Below are positions 1-7,653 of a stretch of DNA of 64,000 nucleotides, piece after piece. The first letter of the stretch is position 1; each line of letters opens with the position of its first letter. The DNA is taken from contig NZ_JBLWWF010000013.1 in the NCBI RefSeq assembly GCF_048268085.1, forward strand, positions 1-64,000, in the 5' to 3' direction. Position numbers and translations under genes: made by a program. The notes under the pieces were generated by a model, which was not told the origin of the DNA, made no database searches, and was given only the letters and a program-made list of their open reading frames with translations. The DNA comes from Neptunicella sp048268085. GTDB lineage: Bacteria; Pseudomonadota; Gammaproteobacteria; Enterobacterales; Alteromonadaceae.

Positions 1-29
1 CCTTCCGGACTCCCCTGAAGCGAGCGCGC

Positions 30-57
30 ATTCTACATCCTCATCCTAAACCGTCAA
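30..57 (-). promoter_or_regulatory. Sigma70 promoter with GC-rich discriminator, reading out of the window
   Basis: On the minus strand a -35 TTGACG (57-52) and a -10 TAGAAT (35-30) are separated by 16 bp. They are followed at once by GCGCGCTCGC. A GC-rich stretch between the -10 and the start site is typical of stringently controlled rRNA, tRNA and ribosomal-protein promoters. The transcribed gene lies left of base 1 and cannot be seen, so its identity is unknown. Confidence 0.55.
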
Positions 58-217
58 CTCCTTTTTTATCCTTTTTGTTCGTTTGCACAGCTTTTGAACA
101 CTTTTGCTATAAAAGCGCTATAAATTCACGTTTTTAGTGGAACATAATTGTCTGCGGTTAGTATTGGCTATCTGAGAATAAATCAGTAACATAGAGTGGC
201 TTTACGGAAATTTTACA

Positions 218-233
218 GTAACCGCTCGGTTAC
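218..233 (+). promoter_or_regulatory. Perfect hairpin upstream of the RRM-protein gene
   Basis: GTAACCG-CT-CGGTTAC is a perfect inverted repeat 45 nt before the ATG at 278. It could be an RNA hairpin in the leader or a protein-binding palindrome. The remaining 1-277 sequence is AT-rich and holds no gene. A convincing promoter for the downstream gene could not be fixed: TTGAAC (94-99) and TATAAA (119-124) are 19 bp apart. Confidence 0.4.
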
Positions 234-277
234 ATAAGTTTCATTCATTTATTATATTTTCTTATTTAGGTAGTTAT

Positions 278-745
278 ATGAAGTCTTCTTTCGGTATTAC
301 TTTATTAGTCTCTATTGTTTTAGCTGTAGTGGGGTATGTTGTTCTTGCCTCTATTTCTTTAGCAATTGCTCCCGCTTTGGCACTCGCCGTAGGCATAGTA
401 TTAGGTGGTTTACTTATTCCAATTCTCTCTCAAATTGTTTCAGGCACTAACACTAGTCACGTTGTTGCTAATGATTCTGCAGAGGTGTCCTTGCAAACTC
501 TTTATGTAGGTAATTTGCCCTATCGTGCAAATGAAGCCGCAATCATGGAACTGTTTTCTCAATATGGTCATGTGAATTCGGTTCGTCTAATGAAAGATCG
601 CCGCACCGGTAAACGCAAAGGATATGGTTTCGTTGAGATAGCGGCTAAATCGGCTAAGAAAGCGATTAATTCGTTAAATGATTCTGAATTTCAAGAACGT
701 ACATTGAAAGTACGGATGGCAAAAGAAAAGAACGACGACGAATAA
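278..745 (+). CDS. Membrane-anchored RRM-domain RNA-binding protein
   Basis: A 155-residue protein with two parts. Residues 5-53 are strongly hydrophobic and probably form two membrane segments. Residues 73-150 are an RNA recognition motif with RNP2 (LYVGNL, 75-80) and RNP1 (KGYGFVEI, 114-121), including the aromatic residues that stack on RNA bases. The C-terminus is charged. Soluble glycine-rich RRM proteins are known in bacteria, some of them cold-induced. Here the domain is tethered to the membrane, so it probably binds RNA near the inner membrane; its targets are unknown. The SD before the ATG is weak (TTAGGTAG). The gene stands alone and ends in a strong terminator. The family call is firm and the role is inferred. 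Confidence 0.85.
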   Translation: MKSSFGITLLVSIVLAVVGYVVLASISLAIAPALALAVGIVLGGLLIPILSQIVSGTNTSHVVANDSAEVSLQTLYVGNLPYRANEAAIMELFSQYGHVNSVRLMKDRRTGKRKGYGFVEIAAKSAKKAINSLNDSEFQERTLKVRMAKEKNDDE

Positions 746-766
746 TCCACTTTTAGCCTCAAACTA

Positions 767-793
767 AAAAAGCCTGCATCTCGCAGGCTTTTT
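767..793. terminator. Bidirectional intrinsic terminator
   Basis: AAAAAGCCTGC (767-777) pairs with GCAGGCTTTTT (783-793) around a 5-nt loop. A and T runs flank the stem on both sides, so it can stop the RRM gene (+) and the convergent gene ending at 798 (-). Confidence 0.9.
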
Positions 794-797
794 ATTA

Positions 798-2306
798 TCA
801 GGATTGTCGCTGGGGAAGATTATCCATTAAGCGCTGATTAAATCCTTTAAAACGATTTATCGCCTCAATTAAATCGGGAGTATGAACTTCAGGCATATTA
901 TTAATAATCCCATTGATCAACCCATCAAATGAGTTACCGTCTTGAAGTCTAGCCTGAGCTTTATCGACAACATCGAGCATATGTTCCAAATAATCAGCTA
1001 CCGGTTTCGCTGCCTTAACACTATCTTGAACATTACCTTCATTTTGATCATTGTAATGTGATACTGCTCCATAAGTTTTAATGACTTCGGTTTGTTTAAA
1101 ACTAGTGAGTTGTAAAGCAAAACCGGTCAGTTCCTGATCATCGTAGCCCAAATCAAGTGCCTGGTTAAATGCCTTATCAATATCACCATAGAAAAACTCA
1201 TCGGCTAATTTACCTGCATCACCAACTAACTCACCAATCGCTTTAAGTTCTTCATCATCCAGTTCCCCTTTGACAGAGTAGGACAATTTATTCGACTCAT
1301 AATGTTGATAGTTAGTTTCACTAGTGACTTGACTCTGTGTCTGTTCAGGCGATTGTGCACCATCCGGGTTGTCTTGAGATTCAGTAGCCTGAGTGGCGCT
1401 ATTATCAATATCTACCGGAGCGTTATCAGGATCCGGCGTCGTTGAGGTGTCACCTGCCGGACGTGCAACTTGATCAGACGCAGAAGGGGCGGTTGCTACT
1501 GCATCTGCAGCCGTCCTGATATTCTGCTTATCTTCATTATTTGAACGGTTCGCTTGCTTATCTGCATCTTGCTGTTGCTCTTTTTGCTTTTGTTGAGTTT
1601 CAAGCAGGATTTGTTGATTTAAAGAAAATTGACGCGCATCTTCAAAACTAATCGACACTTCATCACCATCACGAGTCCGGATTGTTAACTGGCCAGATTG
1701 CTGCTCGGTGTAATTAACTTGTTGGTTAATAGCTAGCTTGTCAGTATTCGAGCCAACTTGATTGTCGGGTTGCTTTCCGAAAATTTGTTGTTCAAGTGAC
1801 TTGATCCCTTGCTCAATAAGATCCTGACTTTTGCTAATGCCGTCAGTGATTTCATTATTCATCATATCGCCAAGATCTTTCTTGGCCATATTCACGCCTT
1901 TTAATACGCCAGAACGAGCCTGTTCAAACATGCTATTTAACGCTTCGTCGCTCATTCCTTTAGATTTAGCGTTTTTTAATGCTCCACCAACAAAGCTCAG
2001 CACGTTTTTCGCCACCTCTTCAAAATCGAACAGACCTTTCTCCTGCTCATTCTTAGGCGACGGGAGATTGGCCTTTTGATCATGGATGACCAAATTCTGA
2101 TTGAGCGAATGGTTATAAACCCGAGCACCAATAAAGGTCTGAGAGCTAATTGAAAACATTGCACTATTAGTCAGTGAAACATGATTCCCCTGTTTACCAA
2201 CCGCTTGTTTGTTATTGTCGAATGGCACAGCATCGTTAGAGTGCGACGCGCGCCCCGACATATGCGTCTTGTTACCCAAGAACGCCTTTAAGTCACCAAT
2301 ATTCAT
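798..2306 (-). CDS. Large low-complexity protein, possible DUF5610 family
   Basis: A 502-residue protein with no signal peptide or membrane segment. The first ~80 residues are polar. Residues ~95-175 are predicted helical. The middle (~225-345) is rich in Q, D, T, S and N and is probably disordered. The C-terminal ~150 residues are acidic and helical. The start ATG at 2306 has a good SD (GAGGT) 7-8 nt upstream. Organisation and composition resemble the DUF5610 proteins of marine gammaproteobacteria; this is recognised by style only. No catalytic motif is visible and no function is proposed. The gene is monocistronic and convergent with the RRM gene. Confidence 0.6.
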   Translation of the reverse strand: MNIGDLKAFLGNKTHMSGRASHSNDAVPFDNNKQAVGKQGNHVSLTNSAMFSISSQTFIGARVYNHSLNQNLVIHDQKANLPSPKNEQEKGLFDFEEVAKNVLSFVGGALKNAKSKGMSDEALNSMFEQARSGVLKGVNMAKKDLGDMMNNEITDGISKSQDLIEQGIKSLEQQIFGKQPDNQVGSNTDKLAINQQVNYTEQQSGQLTIRTRDGDEVSISFEDARQFSLNQQILLETQQKQKEQQQDADKQANRSNNEDKQNIRTAADAVATAPSASDQVARPAGDTSTTPDPDNAPVDIDNSATQATESQDNPDGAQSPEQTQSQVTSETNYQHYESNKLSYSVKGELDDEELKAIGELVGDAGKLADEFFYGDIDKAFNQALDLGYDDQELTGFALQLTSFKQTEVIKTYGAVSHYNDQNEGNVQDSVKAAKPVADYLEHMLDVVDKAQARLQDGNSFDGLINGIINNMPEVHTPDLIEAINRFKGFNQRLMDNLPQRQS

Positions 2307-2413
2307 AAAAGATACCTCACTATCCTCAACCCAGTATATCGGCCTTTATTGATTATTATTTAGACTTTTTATGCACAAATTTTACGGCCTGCAACGTTCT
2401 ATGCTATCAATAC

Positions 2414-2442
2414 TTGGCGGGTGAAGTATAAAACCGTACAAT
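2414..2442 (+). promoter_or_regulatory. Predicted sigma70 promoter of trmA
   Basis: -35 TTGGCG (2414-2419), 17-bp spacer, -10 TACAAT (2437-2442), followed by the GC-rich CCGCGCC. trmA starts 35 nt further on. In E. coli trmA is under stringent, growth-rate-dependent control, and the GC-rich discriminator here fits that. Confidence 0.6.
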
Positions 2443-2476
2443 CCGCGCCTTTTAACGCCTCATCAGGAGAAAAGCT

Positions 2477-3574
2477 TTGCGGCCAACTGACATTATATCT
2501 GAGCACTATCCGGAACTACTTGCAGAGAAGGCGGAATACATTCAACAACACTTTGCCGCATTACAAACACCAGCCCTAGAAATATTCAGCTCTCCTGTTC
2601 TCAACTATCGGCAACGCGCCGAGTTTCGCGTTTGGCACGACGGTGATGATTTATATCACATTATGTTTGATCAGCAATCCAAGCAAAAATACCGAGTCGA
2701 TCACTATCCTCCAGGATCAGAGTTAATTAATGCTGTGATGCAAGATTTGCTTGTCTTGCTAAAGCACAATGATATGGCCAGAGGTAAATTATTTCAGATT
2801 GATTATCTTAGTTCACTCAGCCAACAAATAGTCGTCACCCTGATTTATCATAAACCGTTGTGTGAGCAATGGCAGTCGAGCATTCAACAGATATTGGCTG
2901 TGTTACGACAAAAATACGATATCCATCTTATTGGTCGGGCTAAAAAACAAAAAATCGTTCTGGATCAGGATTATGTGATTGAGTCCTTGAACATTAATCA
3001 ACGTCCCTATCAATTTAAACAAATCGAGAATAGCTTTACTCAACCTAATGCCGTGGTGAATTGTCATATGATTGAGTGGGCACTCGATTGCACCGCACAG
3101 TGCCAAGGAGATTTGTTGGAGTTGTACTGTGGCGCAGGCAACTTTACTTTGCCCCTGGCACAAAATTTTAGAAAGGTATTGGCCACTGAAATATCCAAAC
3201 CTTCTGTTGCAGCGGCACAATTTAATATTGATATTAATCAAATAGACAATGTCACTATTTTGCGCATGTCCAGTGAAGAGTTTACTGAGGCGATGAATAA
3301 AACTCGCATATTCACTCGCTTGCAAGACGTTGATCTGGATAGTTTCGACTGCAATACCATTTTAGTTGACCCGCCACGCTCAGGCTTAGACGATGAAACC
3401 ATTAAATTAGTCAGTCAATATCAGAATATTTTGTATATTTCATGTAATCCCGAGACATTAAAAGACAACCTCAGTAGCCTTTGTCAGTCACACGAGATAA
3501 AACGCTTTGCTATGTTTGATCAATTCCCTTACACCCATCATGCAGAATGTGGTGTGTGGTTGGAAAAGATCTAA
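2477..3574 (+). CDS. trmA: tRNA (uracil-5)-methyltransferase
   Basis: TrmA methylates U54 of tRNA to ribothymidine using S-adenosylmethionine. At 365 residues it matches the E. coli enzyme (366). The SAM-binding segment LYCGAGNFTLPLA, the motif ILVDPPRSGLD and the nucleophile loop YISCNPETL (Cys at about residue 323) are intact. The chosen start is TTG at 2477 because AGGAGA lies 6 nt before it. The stop codon overlaps that of the convergent fabR gene by 4 bases. A TTG start together with a good promoter suggests deliberately limited expression. Confidence 0.95.
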   Translation: MRPTDIISEHYPELLAEKAEYIQQHFAALQTPALEIFSSPVLNYRQRAEFRVWHDGDDLYHIMFDQQSKQKYRVDHYPPGSELINAVMQDLLVLLKHNDMARGKLFQIDYLSSLSQQIVVTLIYHKPLCEQWQSSIQQILAVLRQKYDIHLIGRAKKQKIVLDQDYVIESLNINQRPYQFKQIENSFTQPNAVVNCHMIEWALDCTAQCQGDLLELYCGAGNFTLPLAQNFRKVLATEISKPSVAAAQFNIDINQIDNVTILRMSSEEFTEAMNKTRIFTRLQDVDLDSFDCNTILVDPPRSGLDDETIKLVSQYQNILYISCNPETLKDNLSSLCQSHEIKRFAMFDQFPYTHHAECGVWLEKI

Positions 3575-4170
3575 CGACTGCTTTTGGCAGCCGCCCCAAT
3601 AGCAATGAAGCGTAACTGGATAATCAAGCGTTCAGCCAACTGTTTTTGATATTCCGCTGGCATTTCAATCGCCTCGGCGCCAGCACTGAACACAATTCTA
3701 ACCATTGCTTCAGCTTGTAAGTTAGCCAGTTCAACCGGTAAACGGGTATGCCGGCCAACATAATCACTTAGTTCAGCGATAAAATGCTGTATTTCGCGAG
3801 AGACCGCTTCTCTAAAAGCAGTAGAAGTTCCAGAACGTTCACGCAACAACAATCGAAAAACGTTACTGTTGGCAGCAACAAATTCCATAAAGGTTTCCAC
3901 TGACACTCGAATAACATCTCCACCAGATGCGATGCGCAAACGAGCCTGTCGCATTAATTGCCGCAACGCCAATCCAGCTTCATCCACCAAAGTTAGGCCT
4001 AAATCATCAAGATCTTTAAAGTGTCGATAAAATGAAGTGGGCGCAATTCCCGCTTCACGAGCCACTTCGCGCAAACTAATACTCGATAAACTGCGTTCAT
4101 CACACAGCAAACTAAATGCAGCATCAATAATGGTATGTCTGGTACGAAGTTTTTGTTCCTTTCGACTCAT
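3571..4170 (-). CDS. fabR: TetR-family regulator of unsaturated fatty acid synthesis
   Basis: A 199-residue TetR-type repressor. The N-terminal helix-turn-helix (about 28-51, with SLREVAREAGIAPTSFYRHF) is the FabR signature, and the C-terminal helical domain is the acyl-ligand-binding part. In E. coli FabR represses fabA and fabB according to the balance of saturated and unsaturated acyl chains. Location between trmA and sthA matches the conserved trmA/fabR/sthA neighbourhood. The divergent neighbour is a fatty acid desaturase whose promoter carries a FabR-type operator (4330-4347), so that gene is the likely direct target. Expression of fabR itself probably starts in the same 194-bp gap. Confidence 0.9.
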   Translation of the reverse strand: MSRKEQKLRTRHTIIDAAFSLLCDERSLSSISLREVAREAGIAPTSFYRHFKDLDDLGLTLVDEAGLALRQLMRQARLRIASGGDVIRVSVETFMEFVAANSNVFRLLLRERSGTSTAFREAVSREIQHFIAELSDYVGRHTRLPVELANLQAEAMVRIVFSAGAEAIEMPAEYQKQLAERLIIQLRFIAIGAAAKSSR

Positions 4171-4299
4171 TCTATTTCTGCTCTTTTCAACATAAATGTC
4201 CCAGTTGGCGCGTTATAGCACGTTGTCACAGGACAAGCTAACTCAACCAGCAACAACCACTATTCTCGCTATTTTTTAACCGTTAAACCACCAAATTAC

Positions 4300-4329
4300 T
4301 TGCTTTGATTAACCTATTCAGGGTAGATT
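4300..4329 (+). promoter_or_regulatory. Predicted promoter of the desaturase gene
   Basis: -35 TTGCTT (4300-4305), 18-bp spacer, -10 TAGATT (4324-4329). The palindromic FabR-type site starts at the base after the -10 box, a geometry that would block transcription start when occupied. Confidence 0.5.
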
Positions 4330-4347
4330 AGCGCACACTTGTAAGCT
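4330..4347 (+). promoter_or_regulatory. Predicted FabR operator
   Basis: AGCGCACACTTGTAAGCT is an interrupted palindrome, AGC..ACA-CT-TGT..GCT. It closely resembles the FabR sites described at E. coli fabA and fabB (AGCGTACA-type half sites). It sits between the -10 box and the ATG at 4365 of the desaturase, with fabR itself divergent next door. Confidence 0.65.
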
Positions 4348-4364
4348 CAAATAAATTATATTTA

Positions 4365-5486
4365 ATGAATAAACCTCCTCTAGTCAAAACCAACGTCATT
4401 CTATTTACCTTAACGGCTCTTATTTCTGTAACTTTGGTTCCATGGGAAGCCGTTACCAATGGATTTGATTGGGTGGAAATTGGCAGCTTTATCCTATTAA
4501 CCGGCTACGCTGGTATTTCCATTACCGCCGGTTACCATCGCTTATGGTCACATAAAACTTACGATGCCCATCCGATTATCCGTTTTATTTGGGCAATCGG
4601 AGGTGCGTTTGCGCTGCAAAACAGTATTTTACACTGGGCATCTGACCATCGTATTCATCATAAACATGTCGATGATAATGATAGGGATCCCTATTCCGCC
4701 AAAAGAGGCTTCTGGTATTCCCATATTGGCTGGATGCTGCGTGAATATCAGGCAAGCCGATATAGTGACTACAATAATTGTCGTGACTTACAGAAAGATC
4801 CTATTGTTATGTGGCAACACAAACATTATCTGGCCTTAGCAATAATAACGAATTTTGGCATTCCATTATTTTTAGGCTGGCTAAACAATGACATCTGGGG
4901 CATGTTGTTGCTTGCGGGAGTTTTACGTTTAGTAGTATCACACCACGTTACCTTTTTTATCAATTCATTAGCCCACATTTGGGGAAAGCAAACTTATACC
5001 GATACCAACACGGCTCGTGATAACGGTTTTTTAGCCTTAATTACTTACGGGGAGGGCTACCACAATTTCCATCATATTTTTGAGTATGATTATCGAAATG
5101 GCGTACGTTGGTGGCATTTCGATCCAACCAAATGGTTGATTTTTAGTTTGTCCCTGGTCGGCCTCACCAATAATCTGCGTCGTTGCCCGGAAGAACGTAT
5201 CGCCAAAGCGCGAATTACCATGCAACTACAACACTCGCAGCAACGCATTGCCCATTTACCGGATGCTGAAGAACTGTTGAGACGTTTTCAGCATGAATAT
5301 GATATTTTGCTGCATAAAATGAGTGAATATTACTCAACCAAAAAACGTTTAATGGAAATTAAGCGTAAAAAGCTAATCCGTGGTTACGAAAAATTAGAGC
5401 TAGACTTTAAATATCAAGAGCTGAAGATGCATCTCCAGTTACAAAAACAAAAATGGAGCAAGCTGAATTCAATGCAATTTGCATAA
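4365..5486 (+). CDS. Membrane fatty acid desaturase (acyl-CoA delta-9 type)
   Basis: A 373-residue integral membrane di-iron desaturase that introduces a cis double bond into saturated acyl chains at the inner membrane. The three histidine boxes are present: HRLWSH (58-63), HRIHH (95-99) and HNFHH (233-237). Hydrophobic segments lie at about 10-26, 38-56, 70-90 and 153-200. After about residue 275 there is a ~95-residue highly charged, K/R/E/Q-rich helical tail, probably a coiled coil, not needed for the core fold. With fabR beside it and a FabR-type operator in the promoter, the gene most likely adjusts membrane fluidity, for example after cold. Exact regiospecificity cannot be read from sequence. 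Confidence 0.9.
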   Translation: MNKPPLVKTNVILFTLTALISVTLVPWEAVTNGFDWVEIGSFILLTGYAGISITAGYHRLWSHKTYDAHPIIRFIWAIGGAFALQNSILHWASDHRIHHKHVDDNDRDPYSAKRGFWYSHIGWMLREYQASRYSDYNNCRDLQKDPIVMWQHKHYLALAIITNFGIPLFLGWLNNDIWGMLLLAGVLRLVVSHHVTFFINSLAHIWGKQTYTDTNTARDNGFLALITYGEGYHNFHHIFEYDYRNGVRWWHFDPTKWLIFSLSLVGLTNNLRRCPEERIAKARITMQLQHSQQRIAHLPDAEELLRRFQHEYDILLHKMSEYYSTKKRLMEIKRKKLIRGYEKLELDFKYQELKMHLQLQKQKWSKLNSMQFA

Positions 5487-5525
5487 ATCGTACTTCCCAC
5501 AAAAATCATTCAAACAAAAAATAAT

Positions 5526-5550
5526 AAGCCCGTTTTCACGGGCTTTATTC
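5526..5550 (+). terminator. Intrinsic terminator after the desaturase gene
   Basis: AAGCCCGT (5526-5533) pairs with ACGGGCTT (5538-5545) around the tetraloop TTTC and is followed by a T-rich tail. Confidence 0.85.
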
Positions 5551-5628
5551 TTTCCATTCTAATTCCCTGCTAAACTAGCCAGATTGATTTAAACAAGTTG
5601 ATGATTTTAAAAGACTTTGGAGTACATT

Positions 5629-7071
5629 GTGAGCGCCAAAAAAACCACCTCTAAACAATCCAATTCGCCTTCGGAAAAGTATCAATACGATGCCGTCGTC
5701 ATCGGCACTGGTCCGGGTGGAGAAGGAGTTGCAATGCAGCTCGCCAAGGCGGGTAAAAACGTTGCCGTTATTGAACGCTACGAGATGGTGGGTGGCGGGT
5801 GTACGCACTGGGGAACAATCCCATCAAAAGCATTGCGCCAATCCGTCAGTCGTTTGACTGAATATAATAATAATCCGCTGTTTAACGATGGTAACAAGAC
5901 TCGTCATTTAACTTTTCAACAAATGCTCGGCGATGCCAGCGCGGTTATTCGTAAGCAAACTAAATTGCGAAGCGGGTTTTATCAGCGTAACGGGGTAAGC
6001 GTGTTACATGGGGAAGCCTCTTTTATTGATCAAAATCACCTGCAGATTAAACGTGTGGATGGCTCTGTGGATACCATTACAACCCATCAAGTTGTCATTG
6101 CCACAGGCTCAAGACCATACACTCCGGCAGATATAGACTTTACTCATCCGCGTATTTATAACAGCGACAGCATCCTGTCACTGGATCATGATCCCAAGAC
6201 CATTATTATTTATGGGGCTGGCGTTATCGGCACCGAATATGCGTCTATTTTCCGTGGTTTAGGCACCAAAGTAGATTTGGTTAATATGCGTGACCGATTA
6301 TTATCCTTTTTGGATGCGGAAATATCCGATGCATTAAGTTATCACTTGTGGAATAACGGCACGGTTATTCGTCATGAAGAATGTTACAAGAAAGTCGAAG
6401 GACGTGACGACTGTGTGGTAATGGATTTGGAATCCGGTAAAAGAATGCGGGCAGATTGCTTGTTGTTTGCTAATGGGCGGACAGGTAATACCGACATGCT
6501 AAATCTGCAAGCCGTTGGTTTAAAAGCGGACTCTCGTGGTCAATTAAGTGTCGATGATAATTACAAGACCAGTGTCGATAATATCTATGCGGTAGGCGAT
6601 GTTATCGGCTATCCAAGCCTGGCATCCGCAGCCTATAACCAAGGGCGTCTTGCTGCCGAAGCAATGCTGACCGGGCAATGCAATACCCGTTTGATTGAAG
6701 ATATTCCTACTGGCATTTATACCATTCCTGAAATCAGTTCGATTGGAAAAACCGAACACGAACTCACGGCACAAAAAGTGCCCTACGAAGTAGGACGTGC
6801 CCAATTTAAGCATCTGGCTCGAGCCCAGATTTCGAATAATTTAGTTGGCAGTCTAAAAATCCTCTTCCATCGTGAAACCAAAGCGGTTTTGGGGATCCAT
6901 TGTTTTGGTGAGCGAGCGTCCGAAATTGTTCATATCGGTCAGGCGATTATGCAACAAAAAGGCGAAGGCAATACATTGGATTATTTTGTCAATAATACTT
7001 TTAATTATCCAACAATGGCCGAAGCTTACCGGGTTGCCGCGTTGAACGGATTAAACCGGATATTTGACTAG
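5629..7071 (+). CDS. sthA: Soluble pyridine nucleotide transhydrogenase
   Basis: A cytosolic flavoprotein that moves hydride between NADPH and NAD+, mainly reoxidising excess NADPH. It has the dihydrolipoamide dehydrogenase fold. An FAD-binding GTGPGGEG lies at about 26-33, a second dinucleotide fold around YGAGVIGTEYA, and a C-terminal dimerisation domain. The active-site motif is GGGCTHWGTIPSKA: only one of the two redox cysteines of the dehydrogenase family is kept, which is the SthA hallmark. The start chosen is GTG at 5629, because GGAG lies 6 nt upstream; an in-frame TTG at 5617 has no comparable SD. Length is 480 residues, with an N-terminal tail about 15 longer than E. coli. A small uracil-DNA-glycosylase-like gene follows 6 nt later. 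Confidence 0.93.
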   Translation: MSAKKTTSKQSNSPSEKYQYDAVVIGTGPGGEGVAMQLAKAGKNVAVIERYEMVGGGCTHWGTIPSKALRQSVSRLTEYNNNPLFNDGNKTRHLTFQQMLGDASAVIRKQTKLRSGFYQRNGVSVLHGEASFIDQNHLQIKRVDGSVDTITTHQVVIATGSRPYTPADIDFTHPRIYNSDSILSLDHDPKTIIIYGAGVIGTEYASIFRGLGTKVDLVNMRDRLLSFLDAEISDALSYHLWNNGTVIRHEECYKKVEGRDDCVVMDLESGKRMRADCLLFANGRTGNTDMLNLQAVGLKADSRGQLSVDDNYKTSVDNIYAVGDVIGYPSLASAAYNQGRLAAEAMLTGQCNTRLIEDIPTGIYTIPEISSIGKTEHELTAQKVPYEVGRAQFKHLARAQISNNLVGSLKILFHRETKAVLGIHCFGERASEIVHIGQAIMQQKGEGNTLDYFVNNTFNYPTMAEAYRVAALNGLNRIFD

Positions 7072-7077
7072 GTCAAT

Positions 7078-7653
7078 ATGGATAACCTGCTTAAACAGGT
7101 TCGTCGCTGCACGTTGTGCAGCGATATATTGCCCTTAGGACCCAACCCCGTAGTACGGGCAAGCGTGACCAGCAAAATCGTGATTATTGGTCAAGCACCA
7201 GGCATTAAGGTGCATCAAAGTAGTATCCCTTGGGATGATGCCTCAGGTGATCGTTTACGCCAATGGCTTAACTTATCAGAGAAGGAATTTTATGATGAGA
7301 AAAATATTGCCATTATACCAATGGGATTCTGCTATCCCGGTAAAGCATCATCCGGCGATTTACCTCCAACCAAAATATGTGCGCCGCAGTGGCATGCCGC
7401 ATTATTAGCCCAAATGCCAGACATAAAATTGAAGCTACTGGTTGGTAGTTATGCTCAACAATATTACTTAGCCGATAAACGGACGCTAACTGAGCGAGTT
7501 AGGCACTGGCAAGATTATTTGCCTCACTTTATTCCGCTTCCTCACCCCTCGCCCAGAAACAACATCTGGTTAAAGAAAAACCTCTGGTTTGAGGAAGGGT
7601 TATTACCTGCCATACGTCAACGTGTCGCAGGTATTTATCAGAATAAAAATTAA
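7078..7653 (+). CDS. Uracil-DNA-glycosylase superfamily protein
   Basis: A 191-residue protein with the fold and motifs of the COG1573-like branch of the UDG superfamily. GQAPG (about 39-43) stands where family-4 enzymes have GEAPG, and PLPHPSPRN near residue 157 corresponds to the DNA-intercalating HPSP loop. A CTLC pair (Cys12, Cys15) is present. The four spaced cysteines of a typical family-4 iron-sulfur cluster are not obvious, so no Fe-S cluster is assigned. It may excise uracil or another damaged base; the true substrate is unknown. It follows sthA by 6 nt with AGGTC as SD and is probably co-transcribed. Its stop codon abuts that of the convergent EAL gene with no spacer. Confidence 0.75.
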   Translation: MDNLLKQVRRCTLCSDILPLGPNPVVRASVTSKIVIIGQAPGIKVHQSSIPWDDASGDRLRQWLNLSEKEFYDEKNIAIIPMGFCYPGKASSGDLPPTKICAPQWHAALLAQMPDIKLKLLVGSYAQQYYLADKRTLTERVRHWQDYLPHFIPLPHPSPRNNIWLKKNLWFEEGLLPAIRQRVAGIYQNKN

